64,000 bases of DNA from Eremophila alpestris peregrina (Eukaryota > Chordata > Aves > Passeriformes > Alaudidae). The position numbers were made by a program, and so were the translations under genes. Shown here in pieces: positions 1 to 11,381 of this stretch. The stretch lies in contig WMCF01000111.1 of assembly GCA_009792885.1 (NCBI GenBank), positions 1,074,492 through 1,138,491 of the forward strand, read 5' to 3'. The notes under the pieces are model-generated. The model was given only the letters and a program-made list of their open reading frames with translations, searched no databases and had not been told where the DNA came from. The first letter of the stretch is position 1. The number at the start of each line of letters is the position of its first letter.

Positions 1-1687
1 AGGCACTAATTCCCGTTTCCTATAGAGAAAAAAATGTCATTTCTTGAAAGCACAAAATAGCAGAAAAACAAATGAGAAAGCCCAAGCCTGCTGGCAGCTT
101 CTCTTCCCAAATATATCAGTAAAAAATTGGAATCGCTCAGGGGAAAGCAGAATGCTGCAGTACATGAAGATGAAATGTCCTTAGCAGACAGCTGGTTATT
201 GTGCTTGATTGGAGAACAAAAAACACGATAGCAACTGAAAAATCGATAAACTCTCAAGATACTGCCAGCTGTCACATTTAACAGCTTCATCTGAATTCAT
301 ATTTAAGATAAGCAATAATTGGTGTGTACATTCCAGCTCTGGAGCTGACTTGGGTGAGGTTAATCTGGGTGACAGTGAGCAGTAAATTTCAGTTATGAGA
401 CAGAGGAATGTCCAGAGCTGTCCTGAGATGAGGAATCAGCGATGAGTGACAAGAGATTGACTGCTGCAGCAGCAGCATCCACTGAGTCAGGCATGGCTGG
501 CACAGCTGAGCAGCTTTTCCATCACCACCATTGCCAAATTCCTGGCTGGCCAAATAACTTTTAGAGGGCAGCAGCTTGTTTAAAGCTTTCCACTGTATTT
601 CAAGCTAGAGATGGGATATTTTGCTATTCACCTGGCTCTTTTAGAGCAGTTTTGTCTTTGTGTATTTTAAAGGAACAAATAGAGACAGTAGTTATTATTG
701 GAGGAATGGGATGTGTTTCCAAATTATCTGTGCATTGCTTCTTGGTCAGTTTAAGATTTGTGCACTTCTGGATCCCTCCTGAGTGCCTTGAGTGCTCATG
801 AGTGTGCATAAATCGCTGTCCAAGTCTGCAACCTGCAGTGTGACTTCAGCCACCTTTCCAGGACCCTTTTGTCTCTTCTGTTTTGATGATGTCAGGACCT
901 CATCCTAAGGCCTGTCCATTATTTTTCAGTAGATTTACAGAAATGCTGCATCCTTTACAATTGCACGGGTTAGTTTTGATTTATTTGTTCATTCCCAAAT
1001 TTCCTGGTTTTGTAATTCCATATTCAGAGTTTGCTGTGTGTTTCTTACCAGACCCAGAGAACCACACTGGTATTTATAATGAGAAACAAATGAAAAAGCT
1101 CTGAGAAAATGAAACTTCATGGCTTGGAAATGACAAATATTCTAAAAAATTGTCCTGATTTCAGGTTCTGGTGATTGCAGGTTTACACATCCCTGTTGGG
1201 ATGAGTAGATTTTTCAGTGTACTAAAGTAATTTGCTCTTTAGAACTACCTGTTACAATCCATTCTAAAAGGGGAGGGAAGCCCAGGTTCTTGTTAATAAA
1301 TCCCTTGGGGTGGATTAGAGTGAAAGGACCCTGAAGGGGTGTTTTTTGTAAATACATACTTGTAGGGTTTGTTGTAGAATGATTTGGCTACAGAGAAAAA
1401 CAGATCTGTAGGCATTTTGGTTCTTATCTTTAGTAATATGACAATATAAAAGCATAAAATTCACTTAAGAAAATGGCTAAGAAAAGGACAAGAGTAAAAA
1501 TATCTCACCACCCAAAGGCTTCACAATGAGACTTGGTGGCTACAGTTTTGATGCAGTTGGTCAAAATGATAGGCACAGACTGGACTCACCAGGAAGAAAA
1601 ACCCAAAACATCACATCTATTTGGTTTATATTCACTCAGGTTCAGGTAGGAACACCCAGGTACCTCCCCTGGGGTGGGGCATTTCAG
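1..1687. other. Unique AT-rich non-coding stretch
   Basis: I see no gene, repeat family or RNA gene here. Short open frames occur on both strands but none has a splice context or recognisable protein character. CpG is rare throughout, as expected of bulk vertebrate DNA. Confidence 0.6.
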
Positions 1688-1838
1688 CTGGGTGATGGAA
1701 TGGTGGGGATCAGGAACACCTGGATGATGGAATGTTGTGGATGATGGGATGTTGTGGCTCAGGGACACCTGGATGTTGGATGCTGTGGATCAGGAACACC
1801 TGGATGATGGGATGTTGTGGATCAGGGGACAACTGGAG
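1688..1838. repeat. Minisatellite, about four units of roughly 32 bp
   Basis: Units start at 1688, 1720, 1769 and 1800, and a partial unit starts at 1833. Each begins CTGGRTGWTGG and ends ATCAGGAACAC or a close variant. The second unit is longer (49 bp) because it carries an internal near-duplicate of about 17 bp (GATGATGG-R-ATGTTGTGG). The strand is G/T-rich with few cytosines. Units differ at several positions, so the array is diverged. Open frames crossing it are a by-product of the repeat. Confidence 0.85.
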
Positions 1839-4800
1839 AATCTGACGCCTTCTAATTCCATACAGGTGCCCATTACATGAGTGCAGCTGGGCCCATCATG
1901 GCCCATCAGCTGTGAACACCTTCAGGCCACGTGTGAATGTCCCAGGATCTCCTGGGCAGGGCAGTGACCACAGCTGAGCTCCCTGATAAGGACTAGGAGA
2001 CAGTTCCTGCCTCACAGGGTTCCCCTCTTTCCTCACCTCACCCATTACCAGCTGCCTTACTGATTCTCTGACTCTGTGATTCTGATATTTGTGGGAGGAA
2101 AAGGTGGTTTTGAACCACAGTGCTGGATTTTCTTTGGTATTACCAACCAGAGAACATTTTGCCTCCTTTTTGCTCTTTGTCTTTAAAGGCAGACCATGAT
2201 AAGTCATTCTGAAAGTGTTGTATGTCATGTTCAAGTGTAAATAAATCACAGGAGTCTGAGGCTAAATTGCCATATTCAGTTGAGTGATGTTTCTAACAAG
2301 ATACTTCCCTCCAAATGAGCAGGGAAATTTTCTATACTGACAGTCAATCCAAACCTGATTTCCTCAGTTCCTGTAGGGCTTAGTCTGCCTGGGCCTCTCC
2401 TCCTCAGCATTAAAATTGAGGTCATGTCAGTCTGAATTCATTACAGTTTGAATGCCTTGCCATTCCCACATTAAAAAATTCTGCATTTATTGTATGATTG
2501 CAGTGTTTGGATTTAGTTCGCTCATTAAACTGAAAGCTGGGACAAACCCAACACATGACAGAATGAATGGCACAACAGTCAAAATGGTGTGGGACTTAAT
2601 TTAGATGATTTTTTAATTGCTTTTGACCAACAACTCAAACTGCCTTCCTGTAAAATATTGCATTGATTTCTTCTATGCCATAGTTGGGAATAAATGACTC
2701 AGTAAGTGGACCCCAATTTTATCAATACTCAGGAAACTTGCTTTTCTTGAGAAATATTTCTGTTACTCCTCATTGTTTTATCTCATAAATGTATGGATGC
2801 ATACAAAAGGTCTGAGTGTACTGTTGGTACCTTATCAGAGTATTTGATCATTTTCAACTTAGTGTATTCAGAGAAAATAAAAATATGTTGTTTCTTAAAA
2901 AAACCAAAAACCCAGTCAATGTCAAAGTGCACCAACCCCCCTAAACTGCCTTTTCATGCAATGGTTTTCATGTTCAACTCATTTATTTTGCATTAATTAG
3001 TTAATTGTTTTGTTTTTTCTGAAGTGTGTTCTTACAGAAGTAATGACTTCTGCACCGGTGCTTTTGATATCTGGAAAGCATTGGCTCAATTTCAGACATG
3101 GTCTGTCTGAAAATGATGCTGTTAAAGCTGTTTGTCCACCTGAAAGAAAGTCCTTTATCAATCTTGTCAATGTAGTGTGATTCATAACCTCTCTAATTTT
3201 ATTTCTACTGAAGTTAGCATTTATGGCCTATTAATTTGTTGTCTTTCCATGTCTACAAGTCAATATCAATATGAGAGAAGTTTATGGTGCATTTTATGCT
3301 ATACCAGTAATGATAAAATGATTATTAGCTCTGTGTATACCTGCTTTTGGTGTCTGGATTTTAGTTTCAGTATTTACACAATCCAGATTAACATTGTTGG
3401 GTGTTGTACTCTTTTGGATGCAAGGAAAAATATTCGCAATGCATTTCTAGAACTACTGAGAAGAATCAAAAGAAAAGAAGCATGGCCTTACTGCAATTAG
3501 TGAGCTTTCAGAAAACCACAGCAAAAAATCTGTGTCTCCTTGGAGGCTACAGAACATCTTCTGTTGCACGTTAAAAATCCTTCAGTAATTTTATAAATGT
3601 AGTGTTTGACTGTTTGAAGGGGGCGCAAAACATCTGTGCTTTCAGACATGGGATTTCTCTCTTTTTGATTTATTGTCTTTAAAATCTACCTGAATCTCCT
3701 CAGCAGTGGGACTGAATTTTTACTATAACTGGCCAAATTCTGAATGGCTTTGATTTGCCTGTTGCACTGAGAACTGAGACAAAAATGACACCAGCATTTG
3801 GATAGTCAAAGATGAACTTCACCTCAGGAAAGGTCAAAGCTCTTTTCCTCTCAGTAAAGTCTCTGCAGTATTTACAGTGCCATTAGCAATCGAAACTACA
3901 GAAAATATGGCAGTTTTGTGTAAACCTGCAGTTTATCCTGCACTGGTTTGGATTGTTTTTGTTTTTACAAATGAGAGCAAGGCTCTGCAAGGCAGCGTTG
4001 GAGTAATTTGCTGTAATTTATAGAATTTGAGCTGAAATGATGGTGCTGGATATCCAGAAGAGGGCATGCTTGCACATCAGAAATGTTTTGTGCATCACTA
4101 AAGATCTGCATGCTGATGTGGTACAGCTGTAATCCAGGAAAATGTAATAGTACAGAAAGAAAAGATGTTACCTTGTTAGTAGCTGTGGGTTCTTCAGAAA
4201 CAAATAGAATCTAAAGGTTGTTTGGGGAAAAACAAAGTATTTTTATAAAATTAGTATTAAATGGATGAACTGTCAGAAATGAGGTGGTAAATTCTACTTG
4301 CATTTTTTGGTAAATTATTACAGCTATAGGTACATGAGTGCTTGAGAACACGTGCATTCTTACACAGAATCATTTCCAAGTTCTACAGCAGTGAAATGTA
4401 TGACAATGTGAACTCAAATATCTCAGTGTTTGGTGGGGTCTGCTGTTTGATCTAGGAAATTATCTTACAGCTTCCAAAGGGCAGTAGAAATGCAGGGGCA
4501 TCACATCTTGTGACACAGTAACTTGTTGCTTTTCCCAGAGTTGTGTATTAGCCAGATGTTGGGAGCACAGGGAGTTGGTTTTTGTATTTTCACTTGAAGA
4601 ATGGGAGACAAAAAAGATCTCTGCAGTAATCAGTTCCCTAAAAACTTGCTTAGTGAGAGTAGGAGGATTGTTTCTTTTTTTTTAAGATGACTGAGCTGAA
4701 GGAATAAGCAATTCTCTTTCTGGATTGGATTATTTTTGAATTTGAAGTATTGATTCAATCTTCATAGTACTTGGAAACTTTTTCAGAACCTTACCTTTTA

Positions 4801-4913
4801 ACAGATATTGCAACTGCTTACAGTATTTTGGTTTACAATGTTTTGGGTACAACAGAATGAAATTAAGCATTTTGTGAAATTAATTTGTCTATAATTTGTC
4901 TCCCTGTCCATAT
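1839..4913. other. Unique AT-rich non-coding stretch
   Basis: Nothing recognisable is seen apart from short T and A runs. An open frame at 3177-3500 is Cys/Ile/Ser-rich and has no family character, so I do not call it. Some segments may be conserved, but single-sequence inspection cannot show that. Confidence 0.5.
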
Positions 4914-4977
4914 GAAGGGGTTGGAACTCAGTGATCATTAATATCCTGTCCAGCCCAAACTATTCTGTGATTCTGTA
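4914..4977 (+). mobile_element. CR1 LINE fragment, 3' end
   Basis: The segment reads like the CR1 3' terminus: GGGTTGGAACTCAGTGATC, then a diverged stretch, CCAGCCCAAACTATTC, and a tail of two ATTCTGTG-like units. The copy is about 64 bp, strongly 5'-truncated as usual for CR1, and non-coding. Confidence 0.75.
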
Positions 4978-6118
4978 CCAAAGCTTTAAGCTTATGTGCT
5001 TTATAAAGTAAATTGTTGTTAAGTTTAGGGTAACATGCTGACCTCACCTTTTCACAATATCTGTATTAGATAAGATTTTTATATCTTTGTCAGATCTTTG
5101 CTGCCTTGTCCAATTCTTGCATTTATTTAAAAAGAACAACACAAAGAGAGTGGCAGCACAGACAGATGCACCATGACTATAATTATGCATTAAAGTTGCA
5201 ATGAAATGTTTATATTTCTGTTTACTAAGCTCCCTGAAATGCAGCTGTGTGGCTCTAGGTGTTGTGTTGTGCTGTAAAGTACTCAGTGTGCAATAATGTG
5301 GTTTTTGTGAGGCTGTCAGATGCGTTGCCAGGGATGCCCTTGATCAGATGGATTACATTTTAATTGGGTTTTAGGGCTAAGCCAAGCAAGTAGATAAGGT
5401 AGGATTAACCAGGGGCTGTGAATGCCATGAGACCTTTGGTGCTCTCAAGCTGCTGCACCAAACCCTGGCTGAGCTCTTGCTGGAAAGAGATGGAATCACA
5501 GAATGACATATGCCCAGACCTGCAGCCCCTTAGACCCAGGAAGCTGCAGAAAATCACATTATTTCGATTTTATTATAGTATTTTGGAGGAAAAGGAGACA
5601 AAAAGCCCAAAGCTGAGTTTTCCCAAGCTGTGGGACCATTCACCCAGGGAATTTCCTAAGATTATTGCATGGTAGGGGTTTGTTTCTGATAGAGCAGAAC
5701 AGAAGCTGCTGTGATGTCAAATGGCCAAACCATTTGCTTCTGTATTTCTTTTCTCTATGAAGTACCTTATGATGATTTTGCTGTGGAATTTTTAATTTTA
5801 TTACATGAATTACCTTTTTTCTTATCACTTGCTTTTGTCCTCGACATGGACACCATCAGATAAGTAGAATTTTTTAAAAGTTACAAACTTCAAGCACTTG
5901 AACTCATTAATTATTCAATTATTTTATTTTTAAACACTTTTTTTTAATCATTTGAAGCTGAACAATAGGTCTAATGACTAAAGGCCTTGCAGGGCAAGCT
6001 TTAATGTGAATAATTTATTATTCAAGGTAGAACAGGGGTTGCTGTCATGGCTAGCACCCCATATTAGTCCATAAGATTAAACATCAATCTTTAATTTATA
6101 AAAATTTCCTATATAAAT
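4978..6118. other. Unique AT-rich non-coding stretch
   Basis: No repeat family or gene is recognised. The segment around 5490-5520 contains AATCACAGAATGACAT, which faintly resembles the CR1 tail but is too short to call. Several AT-rich runs are present near 5880-5950. Confidence 0.5.
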
Positions 6119-6166
6119 AAAAAAAGAAAAAGGGGGGAGGAAGAGAGAAAAGAAAGAGAAAGGAAG
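6119..6166 (+). repeat. Polypurine tract
   Basis: This is a 48-base run of uninterrupted purines on the + strand, with AAAAAAAG, GGGGGGAGG and GAGAGAAAAG blocks. Such tracts can adopt triplex structure. No tandem unit is clear, so it is a low-complexity tract and not a clean microsatellite. Confidence 0.8.
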
Positions 6167-6606
6167 TGAGAGGTTGTGTTGATGTCTGTCATAAACCCAC
6201 TCATTCAATAGAAAATTATGTCTTATTCTTCTGACTGGGTAGGTGAGCATGAAACCTTGTGCTTCAGGCAGTATTTTTTGTTTTCTGCTCACAGGATGAG
6301 GAGATGGAGCCAAATCCCATGGATGTCAGGGAATGTTGTTCATCCCTATGTGTATTTGTGAGGGATTCAGTTGGGAAGATGAGGTGCCTGATCTCAGTAT
6401 CTCAATATACCCAGGAAAGGCAGTGAGGTTAACTCATGAGATTTAGAACTTCATTGTAGATGTTGTGAGAGTTGGGTCCTGGGTCTTATGGGGTCTGGTT
6501 CTTCCTGGTGTGTGCTGCCTGGAGAGCTGGCACATGATCCTTCCAAATGCTCAATTATTAACATTTTGTCAATGTGAATTGTAATTCAAATTATGAAATA
6601 ATTTTT

Positions 6607-6758
6607 AAAAAGAAACAAAAAAAACCCCCAAAAAACTCCACCACCACCAAAAAAAAAGAAACAAAATATCCCCAAAACAAACAAAAAAGCCCCAAACAAA
6701 ACCCAAACAATAAAAAAACCCAACAAACAAAACCAAAACAAAAAAAAAATACCCCGAA
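6607..6758 (+). repeat. A/C-rich low-complexity tract
   Basis: About 150 bases consist almost entirely of A and C in irregular A-runs and C-runs (ACCCCC, AAACAAACA, CCCCAAAC). The Lys/Asn/Pro/Thr-rich open frame across it is an artefact of composition. The complementary T/G-rich type recurs at 19679, 30833 and 48121. Confidence 0.85.
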
Positions 6759-6889
6759 CAATTTAATTTCAGGATTTAACTACTGAAATACAGAAGCAGA
6801 AATACAAAGGCTTTTAAATTTTTTTCTATTTTCTTTCCTGTCCTTTCACTGTAACTAAATAAAGAAGTGAGTGAATCAATGGAAGGTGT

Positions 6890-7110
6890 GCCTGATTTGG
6901 AGTGTATAAGGCCAGACTTCCCAAGCTGATTTACATCCATTTGTGTGTACAAAACAATAAAACTTGAAGGCTCATTAGCCTGGAATGACCCAACTGTGTT
7001 TTATGTGAAGGGGTCATTTCTTTACTAATGAGCCTCTAAGCCAGATGGCCAAGCCCACAGTGGTCTAACTGCATTAGGGTGATTTAGATTTTTAGGTAAA
7101 TAGCTTTGCT
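6890..7110. promoter_or_regulatory. Candidate conserved non-coding block with hairpin
   Basis: The block surrounds an inverted repeat at 6969-7034 and contains homeodomain-type cores (CTAATGAG, CATTAG) and two inverted GGTCA half-sites. It lies in unique sequence away from repeats. Regulatory function is inferred from motif content only. Confidence 0.3.
6969..7034. repeat. Two-part inverted repeat forming a 66-base hairpin
   Basis: The outer arms GGCTCATTAG (6969-6978) and CTAATGAGCC (7025-7034) are perfect reverse complements. The inner arms AATGACCC (6984-6991) and GGGTCATT (7011-7018) are also perfect. They are separated by an internal bubble of 5 and 6 bases, and the terminal loop is 19 bases. 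The size is in the range of microRNA precursors, but the bubble is larger than usual for one. It may instead be paired transcription-factor half-sites. Confidence 0.8.
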
Positions 7111-7460
7111 TTTCTGGCCTTTTCTTTTGTGTCTTACAGACAGGAGCCTGAGGGACAGCTTCTTCTAGAACTCTGTACACTTTTCTTAGCAGATAAATGG
7201 CTGAGGTGACTCAGCTTCTTAGGGTTTCATATCAATTCCTAATATTTTTTCTGATTTGTGGTGTATCTGTTAGATGTTATCCTCCCTAGAAGCTCTTGTG
7301 GGTGGGAAGTTATTGTGACAGTCTTTGCCTATCACTGGATTTCGTTTCAGTAGATAATTAAACTCATTGCCTCATCTCTGGAGATGTATAAAAATACTCA
7401 TGAAATGTGAAAGTACAATGATTTTGTACAGGTGATGGTGCCAGAATGATAAGCCCCATT

Positions 7461-7560
7461 TCTGGAAGTGCCCAAGGCCAGGTTGGATGGGGTTTGGTGC
7501 ATCCTGGGCTAGTGAAAGGTGTCCCTGCTCATGGCAAGGGGTGGAATTGGATGAGCTTTA
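7461..7560 (+). mobile_element. CR1 LINE fragment, 3' region
   Basis: The segment matches the CR1 3' region in order: TCTGGAAGTGCCCAAGGCCAG, GTTGGATGGGG, GTGTCCCTGCTCATGGCA and GGGGTGGAATTGGATGAGC. Here it stops at GAGCTTTA, and the usual ending (AAGGTCCCTTCCAACCC plus ATTCTGTG units) is replaced by a short inverted repeat at 7561-7581. Confidence 0.85.
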
Positions 7561-7581
7561 ACCAAACCACTTTGGTTTGGT
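7561..7581. repeat. Small perfect inverted repeat
   Basis: ACCAAACCA (7561-7569) and TGGTTTGGT (7573-7581) are perfect reverse complements around the 3-base loop CTT. The repeat sits directly at the 3' end of the CR1 fragment and may derive from its AACCCAAACCA ending. Confidence 0.75.
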
Positions 7582-9712
7582 GATTTTACTATTTGCTTTA
7601 TAATGTAATTTTTCTACGGAATTTTTGCTTGTCCTTACGAATTTTGGTTGCTTCAGGTGCTTAAGGGTGAGGAGTGACTGATCATTTGAGGCTGGATTCA
7701 TATCACTCAAGCATGTGAGTGAGGAACCAGGTCCTCATGGATACCCCCAAGATTGCTTTCCTCCAAATACACTGAATTTTAAGTGCCCTGGATTATTTTC
7801 TTGGAATGCTTTTCTCTTACCATGACTACATCAAACACAAGGGAAGCTTGGAAATGACATTAAAATCTTTGCAGACAACAACCCAAAAGAGAAGAGAATT
7901 TAAAGGAGGGCAGCTTGTGAAGGGCAACATCATCAAGATGGTTTTGAAAGTGTGTTTCAATCACATTGTGCCAATTAAATAGCCACAGTCCTTTCAGCAA
8001 TCCCTCATTTCAGAGAGATTTGGGTGTAGCAGATTGAATAAAATAACTTCACATGATGATTTGCTCATATCTTCTGGGAGTTTGTCTCAGTGATGTCAGA
8101 TAATTGTGTATAGGTTCTTAGTGCTGAGAATTGGCCTTATCTTCAAAGGAGGTGGTTATATTTGGGGGAATAAGAGCATAAAAGAGCTCAGAATAAAGCT
8201 TTATCTGGCCCAGTATCTTATCTCTGGTAATAGTCACAGGGGATGACTCAAGAAGAATTTAAGAACCTGGCAAACATGCTGTGATTGTGATTCCTCTTTG
8301 CAAAATTTATTATCTTAGCCTCCAGCAATTTATGGTTCAGGGAATTCCTGAACCAAAGGTGATACTTAATGTTTAAAAGTGAATAATCCAGAGCCTTACT
8401 TAAACAGCCTGTAGAGCATTAAGATTTTAAGAGATTTACACAGGCCTCTGGAATAGCTATTTTTGCATCATTTTGACCCAATTGTCCTTTTATTTTTAAC
8501 TCTTTTTTTCCTCTCCTGAGTTTTGCAAGAGGCTTAGTCCAGGATGAGTTGGGAAGGGGAGAAATGGAGTCAGTTATTTAAGGAGGGTAGTGAAAACTGC
8601 TATATTTTGGTAAAAGCTTTTTGAACCACATGTAGACATGATGCACTTTAACCTGCATTTACTTTTCAAATACTAAAACAAAACAGGATGTGCTGCATCA
8701 TTTTAAATGTATCAAACCTAATACATTGAGATATGATCACTTTATTTCCACCTGCTACAAATTTCCTGCTATACTTGCCTCTCACTAGCACCAGCAGCTT
8801 CCAAAGCAGCAGGAATTCCTCCTGGGGAAAATCTGCCTAAAATTAGCTGTGAAGATCTGGAGCAGGGATGTTCTGCAATCCTGTACTCTCACTGTGTGCT
8901 TTTTAAACAAACCTCATAACAAAAACCCCACACCTTGTGTGCAGCACCTTCAGGGTGGAAGTTATAGACATGAAGATGCTACCAATGCACTTTCCTTTGG
9001 CACAAAATATGATGAAATTAAAAAGCAGTAATAAAGCAGTAAATAAAGCAGTAAAGCTTTACTTCAGTGAAAGGGTTTTCCTCTATGACAGGTCAGAATC
9101 AGTGCCAAAATACACTCCCTTCACAGAGGAGGAGTAGAAACAGTGTCAGATCATGAGCAGAGTAACAGAATTTTGGATGTGGAAGTGCACAGAAATGTGA
9201 ACATTGTTGTGATTTGCCCATGCTCATAAATCTCCTGCCTTGAGAATAAAAACATGGCTGATTTTCTGGTTGAGACACTAATAACAGGGAAAAAAGTGTT
9301 TTTTTCTCTTTTATCTTGATTTCTATGCATTCCCTTTTAGCAATATATTGGGTAGAGGGTGTGTATGTCACATCCTCAGCTTCTGTCTGTCTTAACCAAA
9401 GGCAAATTAAGTCTTCCCCTGAGTATTAAGTGACAGGAAGAAAGTTACTCAAGTCCATCATTGCTTGTAAAATCTATTTGTGATGATGGAACTCCTGCTT
9501 TATAATTGAGAATGGGAATCTGGTCTCCAAATCACACCTTAATCTGTAGTCTGGGAAATGTAAGTGGTATTTTATCTCTTCACTTAGTGTTGCCAGACTA
9601 ACAGAATGACAATAATAGAACTGGGTTTTGTCAAAGCATACAATTAAATGGCTATGAAAACTAAAGAGCATTCCGTTCACTGAAGAGTGGTTACACTTGT
9701 CCTGCCATGTAG
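7582..9712. other. Unique AT-rich non-coding stretch
   Basis: No gene or repeat family is recognised. An AATAAAGCAGTA-like motif is repeated about three times near 9028-9055. Open frames between 8849 and 9137 lack splice context and are not called. Confidence 0.5.
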
Positions 9713-9846
9713 GCAAAATGGCAATAACAAAAGGAGAGAGTGTCACAGGCCCTGTACATTTGGGTTTGTTAATAACAAATTCAAAATGATGAATGCTTCT
9801 CCTACGGGGAAATCCTTACCGAGTCCCTTGAGAGTTCCACGGCGTC
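9713..9846 (+). CDS. Candidate internal coding exon (unrecognised gene)
   Basis: An acceptor-like sequence (pyrimidine-rich stretch ending CCATGTAG) precedes 9713, and a donor-like GTAAAT follows at 9847. The frame with codons starting at 9714 is open throughout. It reads basic and Pro/Ser-rich near its end, with residues SPTGKSLPSPLRVPRR. One base is left over at the 3' side, which matches the phase of the candidate terminal exon at 10166. I do not recognise the protein. Chance is a serious alternative, because a 134-base open frame is not rare and the whole area may instead be a conserved non-coding block. Confidence 0.2.
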
Positions 9847-10470
9847 GTAAATGTAATCTGCAGTTCTTTACAATTATGGTTTAAATAGACCAAGTCTAAA
9901 GGGAGTCTGCCTATTTGATTTCCAAATTTGCATCACTTAAAATCCAATCAGACCAACTGTTGGGATTTTTATTAGATATGAAATCCACGAATGGGTTCAA
10001 GGCCATGCTATGTATAGCAAACACACACCTTGTTGTGCACCATGGGTTACCTAACCCGTCCCTTAGCGTGTGCTTCGACCTTCAGCCCACCCAAGGCTGC
10101 TCAGTGAACTCCTTGAATTGTTACTCTAATAAACCCTTCGATTTTCAGTGACTGGTGTTTTACAGCCCAGCAGATTGCCTTTGATTCTGTGGATTGCCTG
10201 GAACATATTGAGCTGAGCGGATTTATGTTGGAATGTAAAACCGAACTAATGCAGCGGGCGCTGCGAGTTTTGGAACACGAGGCATTAGGATTGCAGATGG
10301 CCGAGTCGGATAATGACATTGAATAATTTAGTGGGGAAGGTAATCTGGTTTTGACAGAATACATTAACATTTAGCTGATAGTACAGGTGTCTGGGTACTG
10401 AGCTGCGTGCCCGGATCTGAGGCACAGCAGAGTGATGGTGTGAGGTGCAGCTTTACAGCCTCGCTGACCG
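9780..10470. promoter_or_regulatory. CpG-retaining block, candidate conserved element
   Basis: Roughly twenty CpG dinucleotides fall within about 690 bases, in a window where CpG is otherwise scarce. Clusters occur at 9804-9848, 10050-10080, 10216-10310 and 10403-10470. The block includes the near-palindrome GCAGCGGGCGCTGC (10251-10264), which resembles an NRF1-type site. No repeat family covers it. Retained CpG suggests purifying selection or an unmethylated state. It could be an enhancer or could overlap real exons (see 9713-9846 and 10166-10326). Confidence 0.45.
10166..10326 (+). CDS. Candidate terminal coding exon (unrecognised gene)
   Basis: The frame with codons starting at 10168 is open for 52 codons and ends in TAA at 10324-10326. 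The peptide looks like a soluble acidic alpha-helical C-terminus: it starts QQIAFDSVDCLEHIELS, has a mixed-charge helix (ECKTELMQRALRVLEHEAL) and ends AESDNDIE. Two acceptor-like sites lie upstream: TTTTACAG before 10166, which fits the phase of 9713-9846, and the stronger CCCTTCGATTTTCAG before 10149, which keeps the same frame but needs another donor. The composition is protein-like and CpG-rich, unlike other open frames here. I do not recognise the family; a conserved non-coding element is the main alternative. Confidence 0.3.
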
Positions 10471-10986
10471 TGCTTAAAGAATTAAGTATCTTTTCAAAAC
10501 ATACTAAAATAGATTTAGAAGACCCTCAGCATTCCAGTCACTGCTATAACTTCTCACTGTCTGGTGTAATTTTTTATTTTCTTGCTGAGAGAAAAGGAGC
10601 AGTACTTCTTTAATGGTCTTTGATTAAAATTGTATGTTCATTACAGGGTGAATCTAAGAAAGCAAGAAGGAAGAAAGCACAGCAATTAAGAGATTTCTCC
10701 ACTGTTCATGTCTATTATATCAAAACTATTATGGCTTCTGCCTTTTCTCCCAAATTGACAATGAGACGCACCAATCTTTTTTTCCATGACATTATTAAAA
10801 TGTAGTAGACACAATGTGGTAGCTGTGCTTTAGAGAGAAGCAGTGAGAGTAACAACCCTGGGACAGGCTGAGCTCTGCTGGCAGGAGCTGTTTGGGTTGG
10901 ATTTGTGTGTGAGTGCATTCCAGTAATGAGTGATGCCATGTGCCTGCAGTTCCCTCTCCCTGACACCAGCACAGAGCACACACAGA
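10471..10986. other. Unique stretch downstream of the candidate terminal exon
   Basis: If the exon at 10166-10326 is real, this could hold its 3' untranslated region. ATTAAA hexamers occur near 10623 and 10794. A basic open frame at 10620-10805 follows an acceptor-like TTCATTACAG but has no clear donor or known family. Nothing else is seen. Confidence 0.35.
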
Positions 10987-11381
10987 GTCACAGACTCATG
11001 GACCATGGAATCCAAATGGTTTGAGATAGAAGGACCTTAAAGGCCGTCTCATTCCATCCTCTGCCATGGGCAGGAGCAACTTCCACTAGCCCAGTTTGCT
11101 CCAAGCCCTGTCCAGCCTGGCCTTGAACACTTCCAGGGATCCAGGGGCAGCCACAGCTTCTCTGGGCACCCTGTGCCAGGCCTCACCATGCTTGCAGACA
11201 GGAATTGCTTCCTAATATCTAATCTAAACTTGCACTCTTTCATTTTAAAACCATTTCCTCTTCTCCTTTCATTCCAGGTCCATGTCCCAAGCCCCTCCCC
11301 ATCTCTCTTGCAGCTCCTTTAGGCACTGGAAGGTGCTGGATGGTTCTCCCTGGAGCCTTCTCTTCCCCAGGCTGTAGAGCC
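10987..11381 (-). mobile_element. CR1 LINE fragment, about 395 bp
   Basis: This is the longest CR1 copy in the window. On the + strand it reads as reverse-complement CR1: a degenerate tail, AAGGACCTTAAAGG, TGCCATGGGCAGGAGCAAC, CCAAGCCCTGTCCAGCCTGG, CCACAGCTTCTCTGGGCACC, TTCCTAATATCTAATCTAAA, then CTGGAGCCTTCTCTTCCCC. Only the non-coding 3' part is present; no reverse transcriptase or endonuclease segment is seen. Confidence 0.93.

Noticed and set aside
5491..5520. AATCACAGAATGACAT resembling a CR1 tail
   Set aside because: The following bases do not show the GGTTGGAAGGGACC segment or any later CR1 motif.
6574..6786. Lys/Asn/Pro-rich open frame
   Set aside because: It is the translation of an A/C low-complexity tract.
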